From contig NZ_KB897908.1 of assembly GCF_000377205.1 (NCBI RefSeq), positions 124,001-188,000 of the forward strand: DNA of 64,000 nucleotides, read 5' to 3'. Shown here in pieces: positions 47,408 through 55,374 of this stretch (its first letter is position 1; every line of letters begins with the position of its first letter). The translations under genes were made by a program, and so were the position numbers. The notes beneath the pieces are model-generated. The model did no database searches and was not told the DNA's origin. It saw only the letters and a list, made by a program, of their open reading frames with translations. Source of the DNA: Thioalkalivibrio sp. ALJ3. GTDB taxonomy: Bacteria; Pseudomonadota; Gammaproteobacteria; Ectothiorhodospirales; Ectothiorhodospiraceae.

Positions 47408-47710
47408 ATGGCTCAAGTTGACATCAGGAAAGGTGAGTTAACCGATGCAAAAGCAGTGACGAAGATAGTAAATCGGGCTTATCGTCCTGACGCTGGATCG
47501 GAAGGTTGGACACTTGAATCAGCTTTGGTCAGTGGAGATCGAATAGGCCAGGATAAGGTGGCCATGGCTATCCGCTCCAGCACTGTCTTGGTTGGGAGCA
47601 GTGAACGAGGCTTGGTCGGTTGCGTACAGGTTGAGGTAACTGAACGCGTTAAAAATCGGCTGCACGGCGACCGGTCTTCCGCTGCTTCGCAGCAACAAAC
47701 CCGCGCGTGA
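47408..47710 (+). pseudogene. GNAT acetyltransferase, 3'-truncated, cassette gene 3
   Basis: The first 80 residues match the N-terminal half of GNAT acetyltransferases (VDIRKGELTDAKAVTKIVNRAY ... VLVGSSERGLVGCVQVEV), but the acetyl-CoA pyrophosphate-binding loop is missing. After that the frame runs into an attC site, ending at 47710. So the cassette carries a gene cut at its 3' end by an attC. ATG 47408 has AAAGGA upstream. Confidence 0.7.
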
Positions 47711-47724
47711 GCCGGCCGTTATGC
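47645..47724 (+). repeat. attC site 3, partly decayed
   Basis: L'' CGGCTGCAC (47657-47665) pairs with L' GTGAGCCG (47707-47714) except for an extra G in L''; R' GTTATGC (47718-47724). The R'' end near GCGTTAA is not canonical, so the site may be weak. Confidence 0.72.
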
Positions 47725-47740
47725 CGAATAAGGAGTGCCC

Positions 47741-48247
47741 ATGGTTATAGTGGTGCAGATCGCTGGCTATGTTGTGTTGCTTGTGGTGACCACCACGCTC
47801 GGCTTCATGGGAAAGCCCGCCGAAATGGGCTTGGCGATTATCGCTGGTGCAATCGCGCTGGCATTTTCTGATCTCGACAAATTCAGCCGTATCAAAGGCG
47901 CGGGGTTTGAGGCGGAACTGCGCGAAAAATTCAAGAAGGTAGAAGCAGTCATAGAGAAGGAAACCGAGCCACTGGCGTCTGGCGAGGAGCGCAAGCCAGT
48001 GCCGGATGTATCGCGTATCGATGCCGCCACCCGGTCAGTTGTTAACGCTTTGCACCACCCGGACTACACGTGGCGCTATTTTGGCGGTATAAAGAAGGAT
48101 ACAGGGCTGTCCTCCGAGGAAGTCCGCCGTGCACTCGACTGGCTGGTAGAGAACGGCTACGCCCAACGAACCCTGGGCAGTAAGGGAGCGGTTTGGAACC
48201 TCACTGATGAAGGAAGATACCTAAGTGCGGTCATTGATTTCACATAG
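47741..48247 (+). CDS. Membrane-anchored winged-helix-like protein, cassette gene 4
   Basis: A 168-residue protein. Two N-terminal hydrophobic segments (QIAGYVVLLVVTTTLGFM and GLAIIAGAIALAF) are followed by a charged coiled stretch (LREKFKKVEAVIEKETE) and a C-terminal winged-helix-like domain (DYTWRYFGGIKKDTGLSSEEV ... NGYAQRTLGSKGAVWNLTDEG). ATG 47741 has AAGGAG six bases upstream; GTG 47735 is in frame. Function unknown; the fold suggests a membrane sensor with nucleic-acid or protein-binding tail. Confidence 0.65.
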   Translation: MVIVVQIAGYVVLLVVTTTLGFMGKPAEMGLAIIAGAIALAFSDLDKFSRIKGAGFEAELREKFKKVEAVIEKETEPLASGEERKPVPDVSRIDAATRSVVNALHHPDYTWRYFGGIKKDTGLSSEEVRRALDWLVENGYAQRTLGSKGAVWNLTDEGRYLSAVIDFT

Positions 48248-48306
48248 CATAATAGGCCGCTCAACTGAACGATCCTGTCGTCGCGCCGGTCAGCGGCGCG
48301 TTATAC
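48247..48306 (+). repeat. attC site 4
   Basis: R'' GCATAAT (48247-48253) and R' GTTATAC (48300-48306) with internal arms GCCGCT (near 48256-48262) and AGCGGC (near 48292-48297). 60 bases, typical small attC length. L-box extra base less clear than in sites 1 and 2. Confidence 0.7.
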
Positions 48307-48320
48307 GTGAAGGCTAAGTG

Positions 48321-48875
48321 ATGCTTGATGGTTTAGATCCAATGCAGCTCGCAAAGAGGCTTGAATATCAACATGGGTGTGACCATGAACGTCACCAAAA
48401 ATGGGCCGACGCAGCATTTAAGTTAATGAGCTCGGATCCATGGGTGATGATGACAATTCAAAGTCTAGGCGTACTCGATTCGAAGCTGATAAAGGAAGAT
48501 GAATATATACTGGGAAACAAACGTTCTAGCAGCCCGGCGGGAGACTTGAACGAGCAAATAACCATGTCCTATTTGTGGGTGTTGGGAGCGTATGAGGTTG
48601 TTCGCACCCTTGATCAGAGAGCCCGAGAAAATCGCAGCAGCGAAGACGAAACTAGGAAAAGTCTTCAGCAACTAAAAAGGAAGTTCGAACGTATTCGCAT
48701 GCCCTTGGCAAAATTGGAGGCAGCTAGAAGGTACAAGGATACTGATCGGCAGTTCGCATTTCCTGGAATAAACACTGATTACGGAACGGTTTGGCATGTA
48801 GGGGAGAACGTTTGGATCACTCGCCGTGAATTATCCGATTCTATGCTTGAGTTAATGGAAAAATATGAAGTGTAA
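48321..48875 (+). CDS. Unknown protein, cassette gene 5
   Basis: A 184-residue soluble protein I do not recognise. It has a helical core (NEQITMSYLWVLGAYEVVRTL, RKSLQQLKRKFERIRMPLAKLEA) and an aromatic end (YGTVWHVGENVWITRREL). No TM segments. GTG 48318 is in frame just upstream. It sits between attC4 and attC5, so it is a cassette gene. Function unknown. Confidence 0.65.
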   Translation: MLDGLDPMQLAKRLEYQHGCDHERHQKWADAAFKLMSSDPWVMMTIQSLGVLDSKLIKEDEYILGNKRSSSPAGDLNEQITMSYLWVLGAYEVVRTLDQRARENRSSEDETRKSLQQLKRKFERIRMPLAKLEAARRYKDTDRQFAFPGINTDYGTVWHVGENVWITRRELSDSMLELMEKYEV

Positions 48876-48935
48876 CATTTCGCTTCAGCCGACATCGGCG
48901 CAGATGCGCCTCAGCGGCTGAGCTCTGCGTTTGCG
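48870..48935 (+). repeat. attC site 5, decayed
   Basis: R'' GTGTAAC (48870-48876, overlapping the stop), L'' GCTTCAGCCG (48882-48891) and L' CGGCTGAGC (48915-48923), with one extra T in L''. R' GTTTGCG (48929-48935) departs from GTTRRRY. Confidence 0.72.
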
Positions 48936-49033
48936 GCTCGAGGTGGCGAGTGTTCTAGAGGGATGTTTGAGCTGGCGAAAGTAGACGATTGACCCAAAAT
49001 ATGGGGTGAGCGGTGTGGCTGTGAAGGACGGTT

Positions 49034-52000
49034 CTACGCTAATCTGAGCTGGATCCAGTCGGGGACTCCGTCCTGAAACATGGGTTCGACTTGTTCGCGG
49101 GTCGGCGCTTCAAGGGTCCGGTAATGCTGTTGCTTCCAAACTCCGTCTTCTAGGGTGTAGAGGGTGGTGAAAACGGTCCTACCGCCGAATGTCATTGATC
49201 CCATAGAACCGCCGTAGACGCCTTTTTCTCCAGCGATTACCCAGACGGCAGCGAGGTTCTGGTCCGCAAGAACGGACAGGAAAGCGGCTCGATCCACGAG
49301 GCCGGCATGGGGTCCTTTCTCCGAAAGAGAGGGATCCCAGAATCGCACGAATCCACCATCGTCGACGTACGTCGCGGCTTTGCCGTCAGAGAGGTGAAGC
49401 CCCATGTGGTCGCAAAGCCAAGGAGCGGGGATGGCGACTCGAATCGTGTTGTCGAGTGAATAGTCAAAGTCACCCTGCGCACAGGTGTAGGTGCCTGCCG
49501 TTGCTCGCGTGGGGTAGGGCAGGGCGGGATAGGTCTCTGTTTCAAACCAATCGGGAAGATCTTCCAGAACGGGATGCCATGGGTATTCGCCGAAATATGT
49601 CTGGTGCCCTGACACGTCGAGGGAAGGAACCGCGCGAGGGTCGATAAGGGATTGGTGCTTGAGCGCTTCCAACGCAGCCGGTAGGTCGTCGCGAGGTACA
49701 ACGAAGCAGGAAATACGGGACGATGTTTCCCGTTGAAGGCTGTCCCCTCCAGACGACCACTCGCGGACTGACAGAAAATTTTGCAGGGTTAACCAGCGGC
49801 GGTCGTCGGGATCGGTGAGGTCGAGGCACTGGCTGTCGTCGATGAAGCCATCATCGCCATACATCCAGATAAATCGTTCTTCGGTCGTTGTCGACTCAAG
49901 CCGTGGCAGGATGGGTGCCCACCATGTCGGCTCCGGAAAGGTCGTCCAGCCGTCGTCATACGACCGCCTGATCAGGAGAGACGGGTCTAGATCCCGGAGC
50001 GTGCCGAAACACTCCCCGTCGTACGGCGCGGGTTCCTTCGCCCCCCAGCGGTCACCGATGAAAGCGCGGTTGTCGGCCAGGCGGGCGCCGAGTTCGTAGA
50101 GTGCCATCCATTGGTACTTTTTGCCGATTCGTTCAATGGCATTGGACCTTCGGTCGCGGCTCGGCAGCCTCCCCGAATCGAAATCATTGTGGAGCTCCTC
50201 CGACCAGCCAAGGTCGTGTGCTCGCATGCAGACCCAGCGACGCGCCCAAGACAGGTTGAAAATGGCGAGTTCTCGGCTCGCCGAGCCATTGAACATGCCG
50301 TCGGCCCACCATTCGCCAGCTCGGGTGCGATAGTCCTCCCATTGTTCGGAGGACAGCGCCTCCTGGAACCGCTTCAGAGCCAAGTCGTAGGCTTCACGTT
50401 CGGGAGTCTTGTCCCGGCGTGAGAGATTGTCTAGCGCCTTTCTGCACTTCAAAACGTCCGAATAGCGTTCCTGGGTGTCCACATTCGCGAAGCAATCGAA
50501 ATCAGATTTCCATTCCTTGGCAATATCCTGCGGTGACGGGAGGCGTTTCACGCCAATCGGGGCTGCGCTCCAGTGCGAGATGTAGGGGTCGATGATGTAG
50601 CGCGCGAAGTCGCCGTCCTTAACGGTAGACCTGACAATGTCATCTGTGAGGGTCGCGCCGCTGGGATAGGTGGCAGTGTATCCCTCGATGATGTCATCGG
50701 GGACAATCTCCAGGGGCCAGGGGCTTTGGTAGGGTGGCCGTACCTTGGCGATGTCCACGCTCTCGGGGCAGCCGCCTTGTGAAAGCGCATACTCCACGAG
50801 CCATCGACCATGATCGCGGAGCAACGTGTTGGGCGGAGGCGCGCCATCGGCAAACAGGCGCATGTATACCTCCGTCGTGAGGCCCTCAAGCTCCTCACGG
50901 TTCAGGAATCCCTGTAAGGTGCCTCCATAGATCGCGGCAAGAAGGCGTTCCCGAAGGTAGTCGTCATCGACCGCCCAGAATCGCTCCAGCAGTCGGTGCA
51001 TCAGCCACCCGCGCGGCGCGAAGAGGGTTGCCAGGGCCTTGGTCGCTCTGTCCCGAAGGGGGCGGTGGGATGTCGTGAGGAACCAAGTCAGCGCCACGCT
51101 GGCTAGTTCGGCCCGCCGGTCCTCTATCTGCCCAAAACCACCGGTCCAGACCCAGTCGACCAAAGTCCAGTAGGCCGCTTCGTCGTCCCTAGCGTGTTCG
51201 GCCACGGGAATAGACCAGAATGCATCCCGCTCCGGCATCGGCAAGCTTTGGAGCTTTTCGTCAAGGAAGTCGGCGTTGAACTCGTTGTCAGGCTCAGTGG
51301 CGATGCGCAGGAGGATATCCATCGTCCCGCCAAGCCCAAAAATCTCCTGGACAAGGTCGAGGGTCCGGCGCGTGAATGTGCGTTGGTCTCGCCAGAGGAG
51401 GCTTTCCTCGAAGGCATGCGATAGTGGCCACATGTGCGCGTCTGGAGCGAAGTCCATGATTTCCCGTCCATAGCGCTCGGGCAACTGAACCGCGAGCGCT
51501 TCCACAACGCCCGCCATGCGCCAGGATGGCTCCCCTGCGAGATAGGCATGCAAGGGGCCGCCTTCGGAAAAAGCCGCCGTAGGGTCATCGCCCTCAACAT
51601 ACCTGTCCAGTAGTGAGGCAGCGATCATGTGGTCGCTGAAGCGTTGGAAGGTGAAGCGAACGACGTGGTCATTGTCGGCGTTGTCGCCTTGGACTTCGGC
51701 CGACAGCAGGCCTTCGCTAGTCAGTTCTTCCAAAAGCTCGCCGCGAAGGCCGCCGTTTGTTGTCTGGATGTGGTCCAGACTCGTGAGGGTCTCCTCCATT
51801 GGCAGATAGTCGCTCAGTCTGTCTGCCATTCTCTTGGCCAAGGCATCGACCGCCTTTTGCACGACCCTCCTGTGAGTTGAGAGCCCGAGGCGCCCATCCA
51901 CCTGTCGGCTGACCGCCTCCAAATAGAACTTGAAGATATTGGTGGCGCCATGCAGGCCCTTCGGGAATTCCTGGACGCCATCCCGTTCCAACGTGTCGCA

Positions 52001-53566
52001 GCAGGTCCGCAGGAAGAGGGGGTTGGAAAACTCTGGGGCGGGCACCGGGGTGCCTGGCAGGACGAACCCGCGCGCTTTCAGGTACGCCCGGGCGTCCTCG
52101 GGCCTGAATCCAGGATGTTCCAGGCGGGGGAGCCTGTCTTCGTCCAGTGTGTCTGGAAGAACGCGGGACAAGAATGTCGTCCGGCACGACAGGACTACCG
52201 CAAGATGCGGGTAACCCTGGACCTTGTGGAGGAGCCCAGCCAAGCGGTCCGGCCACAAGTCTAGCCCGTGCTTTTCGTTCAAGGCGTCGATGATGAGCAA
52301 CCCCCGGACACCGGCCCCTTCCGCTGCCGCATCAAGGGCACCTAGGAAGTCGTCTGTCGTTGTCCCGGTCGGGAGATCGAGTCCCCCAATAATCTGGGGC
52401 CACGGATCGCCATCGGTGAAGTGCTGGCCGAGCAATAGGACAGCGGGCCGGCCCTTATCGATCTGGTATTGTGCGACGTCGGCCAAGAGGTGGGACTTGC
52501 CGACGCCGCCTTCACCTGTGATGACGACGGCTCGATCATCCACGTGCTGCCACAGGGGATCGTTCAGTGCCTCCGCGATTGTTTCTAGCCGGTTTTCAAG
52601 CTCGGAGAGCCAATACCGGGCTTTGTTCTGCGTCTCCTCATCGCCGCCGGCCGTGCACCCGTGATCCATCCACCAACGGAAAGTCTGCGCGACAGCGTCC
52701 TTGGCTTTGGCCAGCCGACGCTTCCACTCAGGGATAGGGGAGGTTTCACAAGGCTCGGGCGGCCGGGCCTCAAGAGCGGTTTGTAATTCCTCAATTGCAC
52801 CGCTCAGATCGCAGGGCAGTGGAGCCTCCGCGTCCGGCTCAAGTTTGGTGCAGGTGCGGACAGCACCGGTGGCGAATCGTTGGAACCCCTTGGTCCACGT
52901 CTGGCGTTCCCGCCACAGGGCCGGATCGCGACTGAGCCCGAGAAGGGCACGGCGGATGGGTAGGTCGACATGGCTCTCTGCCGTGTAGCGGTTCCCCAAG
53001 TCCGCTAGTGCCGTTATCAGCTTCGCCTTGCACCAGTCAGATGAAAGCAGTTGCTTGTTGAACCAGAACAGGATGCGACCGGTGCCGAGTGCGCCACTCC
53101 GCGTCAGGCGTTCCTTGATGGTGCTTGCCGACCATAAGTCGATCACGAGGGTGCGCCCCTCGGCTTGCGCCTGAGCCTCCCGTTTTTCTTTCCAGGTTCT
53201 CCACTTTCCGATGGCGCCGGGATCTTCTGAGCCACCAGGATTCGAAAGATCAAATGGGATGCAGACGATGAAGGTGGTGAGGTATGGATGCCGCTGAAGC
53301 GCTGAATCAAGAGAGTCGCTGAGGGAGCGTGTGAGGTTGGCGTCCATCTTCCAGAAATACTTTGCCTGCCATCCGCACTCGGTGCCGTCCGGTCGGCGGA
53401 AGAAGCATTCTAGCCCGGCGTCTCGCCCCCGACCTTTGCGGTAGAAGACCGAGTCGTCGGGCCGAGGGTCCAGGGCCGCGAGTTGGCAACATAGTTCCTC
53501 GAAGGCTCGGTCGCGAGAACCCTCGTGTTCTCGGATCTGCTCGAATTGTATGTCGGGCAAAGCCAT
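49034..53566 (-). CDS. Giant STAND NTPase with N-terminal Mrr-like nuclease (Avs-like)
   Basis: A 1510-residue protein with the plan of Avs (AVAST) antiphage proteins: N-terminal Mrr-type nuclease domain (FEELCCQLA, RGRDAGLE with Asp49, GWQAKYF with Gln67-x-Lys69), then a central STAND NTPase (Walker A ITGEGGVGKSHLL with Lys357, Walker B LLIIDALNE with Asp427), then about 900 residues of helical repeat sensor. By architecture Avs2/Avs4-like proteins are closest; they detect phage terminase or portal and cut DNA. The start at 53566 gives the natural N-terminus MALPDIQFEQIRE; the frame extends to 53611. It stands alone on the minus strand. Confidence 0.8.
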   Translation of the reverse strand: MALPDIQFEQIREHEGSRDRAFEELCCQLAALDPRPDDSVFYRKGRGRDAGLECFFRRPDGTECGWQAKYFWKMDANLTRSLSDSLDSALQRHPYLTTFIVCIPFDLSNPGGSEDPGAIGKWRTWKEKREAQAQAEGRTLVIDLWSASTIKERLTRSGALGTGRILFWFNKQLLSSDWCKAKLITALADLGNRYTAESHVDLPIRRALLGLSRDPALWRERQTWTKGFQRFATGAVRTCTKLEPDAEAPLPCDLSGAIEELQTALEARPPEPCETSPIPEWKRRLAKAKDAVAQTFRWWMDHGCTAGGDEETQNKARYWLSELENRLETIAEALNDPLWQHVDDRAVVITGEGGVGKSHLLADVAQYQIDKGRPAVLLLGQHFTDGDPWPQIIGGLDLPTGTTTDDFLGALDAAAEGAGVRGLLIIDALNEKHGLDLWPDRLAGLLHKVQGYPHLAVVLSCRTTFLSRVLPDTLDEDRLPRLEHPGFRPEDARAYLKARGFVLPGTPVPAPEFSNPLFLRTCCDTLERDGVQEFPKGLHGATNIFKFYLEAVSRQVDGRLGLSTHRRVVQKAVDALAKRMADRLSDYLPMEETLTSLDHIQTTNGGLRGELLEELTSEGLLSAEVQGDNADNDHVVRFTFQRFSDHMIAASLLDRYVEGDDPTAAFSEGGPLHAYLAGEPSWRMAGVVEALAVQLPERYGREIMDFAPDAHMWPLSHAFEESLLWRDQRTFTRRTLDLVQEIFGLGGTMDILLRIATEPDNEFNADFLDEKLQSLPMPERDAFWSIPVAEHARDDEAAYWTLVDWVWTGGFGQIEDRRAELASVALTWFLTTSHRPLRDRATKALATLFAPRGWLMHRLLERFWAVDDDYLRERLLAAIYGGTLQGFLNREELEGLTTEVYMRLFADGAPPPNTLLRDHGRWLVEYALSQGGCPESVDIAKVRPPYQSPWPLEIVPDDIIEGYTATYPSGATLTDDIVRSTVKDGDFARYIIDPYISHWSAAPIGVKRLPSPQDIAKEWKSDFDCFANVDTQERYSDVLKCRKALDNLSRRDKTPEREAYDLALKRFQEALSSEQWEDYRTRAGEWWADGMFNGSASRELAIFNLSWARRWVCMRAHDLGWSEELHNDFDSGRLPSRDRRSNAIERIGKKYQWMALYELGARLADNRAFIGDRWGAKEPAPYDGECFGTLRDLDPSLLIRRSYDDGWTTFPEPTWWAPILPRLESTTTEERFIWMYGDDGFIDDSQCLDLTDPDDRRWLTLQNFLSVREWSSGGDSLQRETSSRISCFVVPRDDLPAALEALKHQSLIDPRAVPSLDVSGHQTYFGEYPWHPVLEDLPDWFETETYPALPYPTRATAGTYTCAQGDFDYSLDNTIRVAIPAPWLCDHMGLHLSDGKAATYVDDGGFVRFWDPSLSEKGPHAGLVDRAAFLSVLADQNLAAVWVIAGEKGVYGGSMGSMTFGGRTVFTTLYTLEDGVWKQQHYRTLEAPTREQVEPMFQDGVPDWIQLRLA

Positions 53567-53779
53567 CAGGGCATTCCGGTTGCTGGTTAGGCGCCAACAT
53601 CCTAGGCGCACGGGGTATTGCTGCCAAGCAACACGGCATGTGTTCTTGCATCACTCGTTGGGTGGCTAACGCGGCAGGCGCACCTCGCTCAACGTCTGCT
53701 TCCTGATCGTACGTCAGGCACCGAGGCGAAGGTGGGGAACCAAACGGCGTCTACGCCGTGGTGATGGGAAGATTAATGA

Positions 53780-53953
53780 CTGGCCCCAGCCAGGCTTTAA
53801 TCGCGCAGCCGCCCCAGCGGCAGAGCCCGTGAGGCTGTAGGCGCGCCCACGCGCCGAAAAGTCTGTGAGCCCCGAGGCGAACAGACGTGCCGAGAAGGGC
53901 CTAGTCGGCGCCCCCGGCGACTAGGAACCCCTTGTCGCCCCAGCGACAAGGGG
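53780..53953 (+). other. Array of hairpins with CCCA loops
   Basis: Stems with the same CCCA loop: CTGGC/GCCAG (53780-53793), GCCGC/GCGGC (53808-53821), GGCGCG/CGCGCC (53840-53855) and the 11-base stem CCCCTTGTCGC/GCGACAAGGGG (53928-53953). GTCTGT/ACAGAC (53861-53886) and CCTAGTCG/CGACTAGG (53900-53925) lie between. The pattern recurs too regularly to be by chance. Confidence 0.65.
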
Positions 53954-53984
53954 TGGTCCTGGCCGCCCCCGGCGACCTTGTGGT

Positions 53985-54077
53985 CGGCGGGAAACCTCAA
54001 AGAGTCGAATGAGCCACCGGGCGAGTGATGACCGGAGTCGTCCCGCTGCGCGGGGCGAGATTTGAGGTTTCCCGCCG
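53985..54077. repeat. 17-base perfect inverted repeat
   Basis: CGGCGGGAAACCTCAAA at 53985-54001 and its exact complement at 54061-54077, 59 bases apart. Such spaced arms suggest a protein-binding or DNA-structure site, perhaps for the island's replication or transfer; role inferred. Confidence 0.65.
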
Positions 54078-54319
54078 GGAGCAAAGCGGAGGCGGGGGCG
54101 GGGCAAGGCCCGTCGCGTTCAGCGGCGGGGTGCGCAGGGCCTTGCGTCCAGCGAGGCCCGTAGTGGCAAGGCGATGGCGTTCAGCCAGCGCCGCGCAGAG
54201 CGCCCGAATGGGCGTTCGAAGTTGTGTCACGCGCGAAGGGGTGTGACCGGTGGCAGCAAGCGTAGGGGTGTCACAGGGCCGCGCACATGGGGGTGTAAGC
54301 CAAAACAGGAGCACTCCCA

Positions 54320-55240
54320 ATGAAAGTGCCTAATGAGATCCTCTTCGATAACGCGCCGGTTCCGTCACCCAAAGAGTCGCATCTACAGGCGGAATCGGTC
54401 CTTTACTCACCCGAAACGGGCGGGCGCCAGCAGGTTGGGCCGAGCCAAGAAAAGGCACCCGACGGTCGCGTGACGGGCACGCACAACGAGTTGCTGTTGC
54501 TGCATGCGATTGAGCGCCTCGGGCATTCGACGAGCTGGCAACTCTCGATGATGAGTCGGCTTTCTCGCCGGTCCGTACAGCGTGTTTTGAAACGGCTTCA
54601 GGACCGAAGGATGGTCTCGATGAAGCGACTTCCAGACGGCGATCCAGTGTATGTGATGCGTCAGGCCGGGGCTTCCGAACTGAGCCTTCACCTCGGGCGT
54701 GAGGTGAGGCGGACAAACGACGATGCGAGCTTCATCAAGAGTCGTTTGTGGCGCCACCGGAAGCTGGCGAATGACACGGCGTGTGAGCTCTCCCAACGCC
54801 ACCCCGTTCTTACAGAGCGCGAGATCCAGGCAGGACGGAACCCGGCTGGGCGTCGCGACATCCTGCCGGGGAAGGTGCCAGACCTGATGTTCAAAACCTC
54901 TGATGGTTGGACGTGGGTCGAAGTCGAACGGGCGTGGAAGAAGCGGCGAGAGTACCGAAGGCTCATCCATACCGTTGAAATGATCACGAAGCCCAAACTC
55001 GAGCGGAGGCCGGGTCCGATGCTTGCTGGCGATGCAATTTCTTCGATCGTTTTTCTGGTGAGCGATGAGCTCGAGGCACGGCGGCACATCACGCGTTTTT
55101 CGAAGCACTACAATCTCCAGGCTGGGTATGACATACCGGACCATCTCATTGCCTATTTTCGCTCGGTAGGAGTCATGTGGTGGGAGAGGCGCTACCTCCG
55201 TTTTGATGATGCCGCGACCTTATTCTATAGCTACTGTTGA
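54320..55240 (+). CDS. Replication-relaxation-like protein of the island
   Basis: A 306-residue protein. A wHTH at about residues 55-110 (LLLLHAIERLGHSTSWQL ... RRSVQRVLKRLQDRRMVSMKRL) is followed by a PD-(D/E)XK-like segment KVPDLMF (Asp188) and WVEVERAWKKRREY (Glu201-x-Glu203). This is the layout of replication-relaxation proteins of integrative elements. It lies just right of the structured hairpin region, a possible target. A strong terminator follows. Confidence 0.68.
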   Translation: MKVPNEILFDNAPVPSPKESHLQAESVLYSPETGGRQQVGPSQEKAPDGRVTGTHNELLLLHAIERLGHSTSWQLSMMSRLSRRSVQRVLKRLQDRRMVSMKRLPDGDPVYVMRQAGASELSLHLGREVRRTNDDASFIKSRLWRHRKLANDTACELSQRHPVLTEREIQAGRNPAGRRDILPGKVPDLMFKTSDGWTWVEVERAWKKRREYRRLIHTVEMITKPKLERRPGPMLAGDAISSIVFLVSDELEARRHITRFSKHYNLQAGYDIPDHLIAYFRSVGVMWWERRYLRFDDAATLFYSYC

Positions 55241-55245
55241 TCACT

Positions 55246-55270
55246 GCCCCGGCTTGTCCGGGGCTTATTT
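55246..55270 (+). terminator. Rho-independent terminator
   Basis: GCCCCGG/CCGGGGC stem with CTTGT loop, followed by TTATTT, six bases after the stop of 54320-55240. Confidence 0.85.
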
Positions 55271-55374
55271 GCGTGTGGATTCTGGCTTCCTGTGCCCTTG
55301 CGCTCTGTTATTCATCACCACCTGAGATCAGGAGGCGCCAGCCAGACGTGCCTCCGAGGTTTGAATGGAGTTGG

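Larger units (their letters stand above)
46677..48935 (+). mobile_element. attC cassette array without integrase (CALIN)
   Basis: Five attC-like sites each placed directly after an open frame, all in the same direction: YoaC-like, restriction-like, truncated GNAT, membrane winged-helix and unknown proteins. The only integrase in the island is of the tRNA type, not IntI, so this is a cluster of attC sites lacking an integron integrase. Confidence 0.82.
53567..54319. other. GC-rich, highly structured intergenic region
   Basis: About 750 bases without a convincing gene between the divergent STAND gene and the + strand gene at 54320. It holds a run of hairpins with CCCA loops (53780-53953), a 17-base inverted repeat (53985-54077), a 9-base GCAAGGCCC/GGGCCTTGC repeat (54103-54145) and repeated GTGTCAC/GTGTGAC words near 54223-54276. 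It may be an origin, a structured RNA, or a transfer site of the island. Confidence 0.6.

Noticed and set aside
53362-53706. 114-residue + strand frame opposite the STAND gene start
   Set aside because: Antisense to the conserved nuclease domain, Arg/Gly-rich, no motif.
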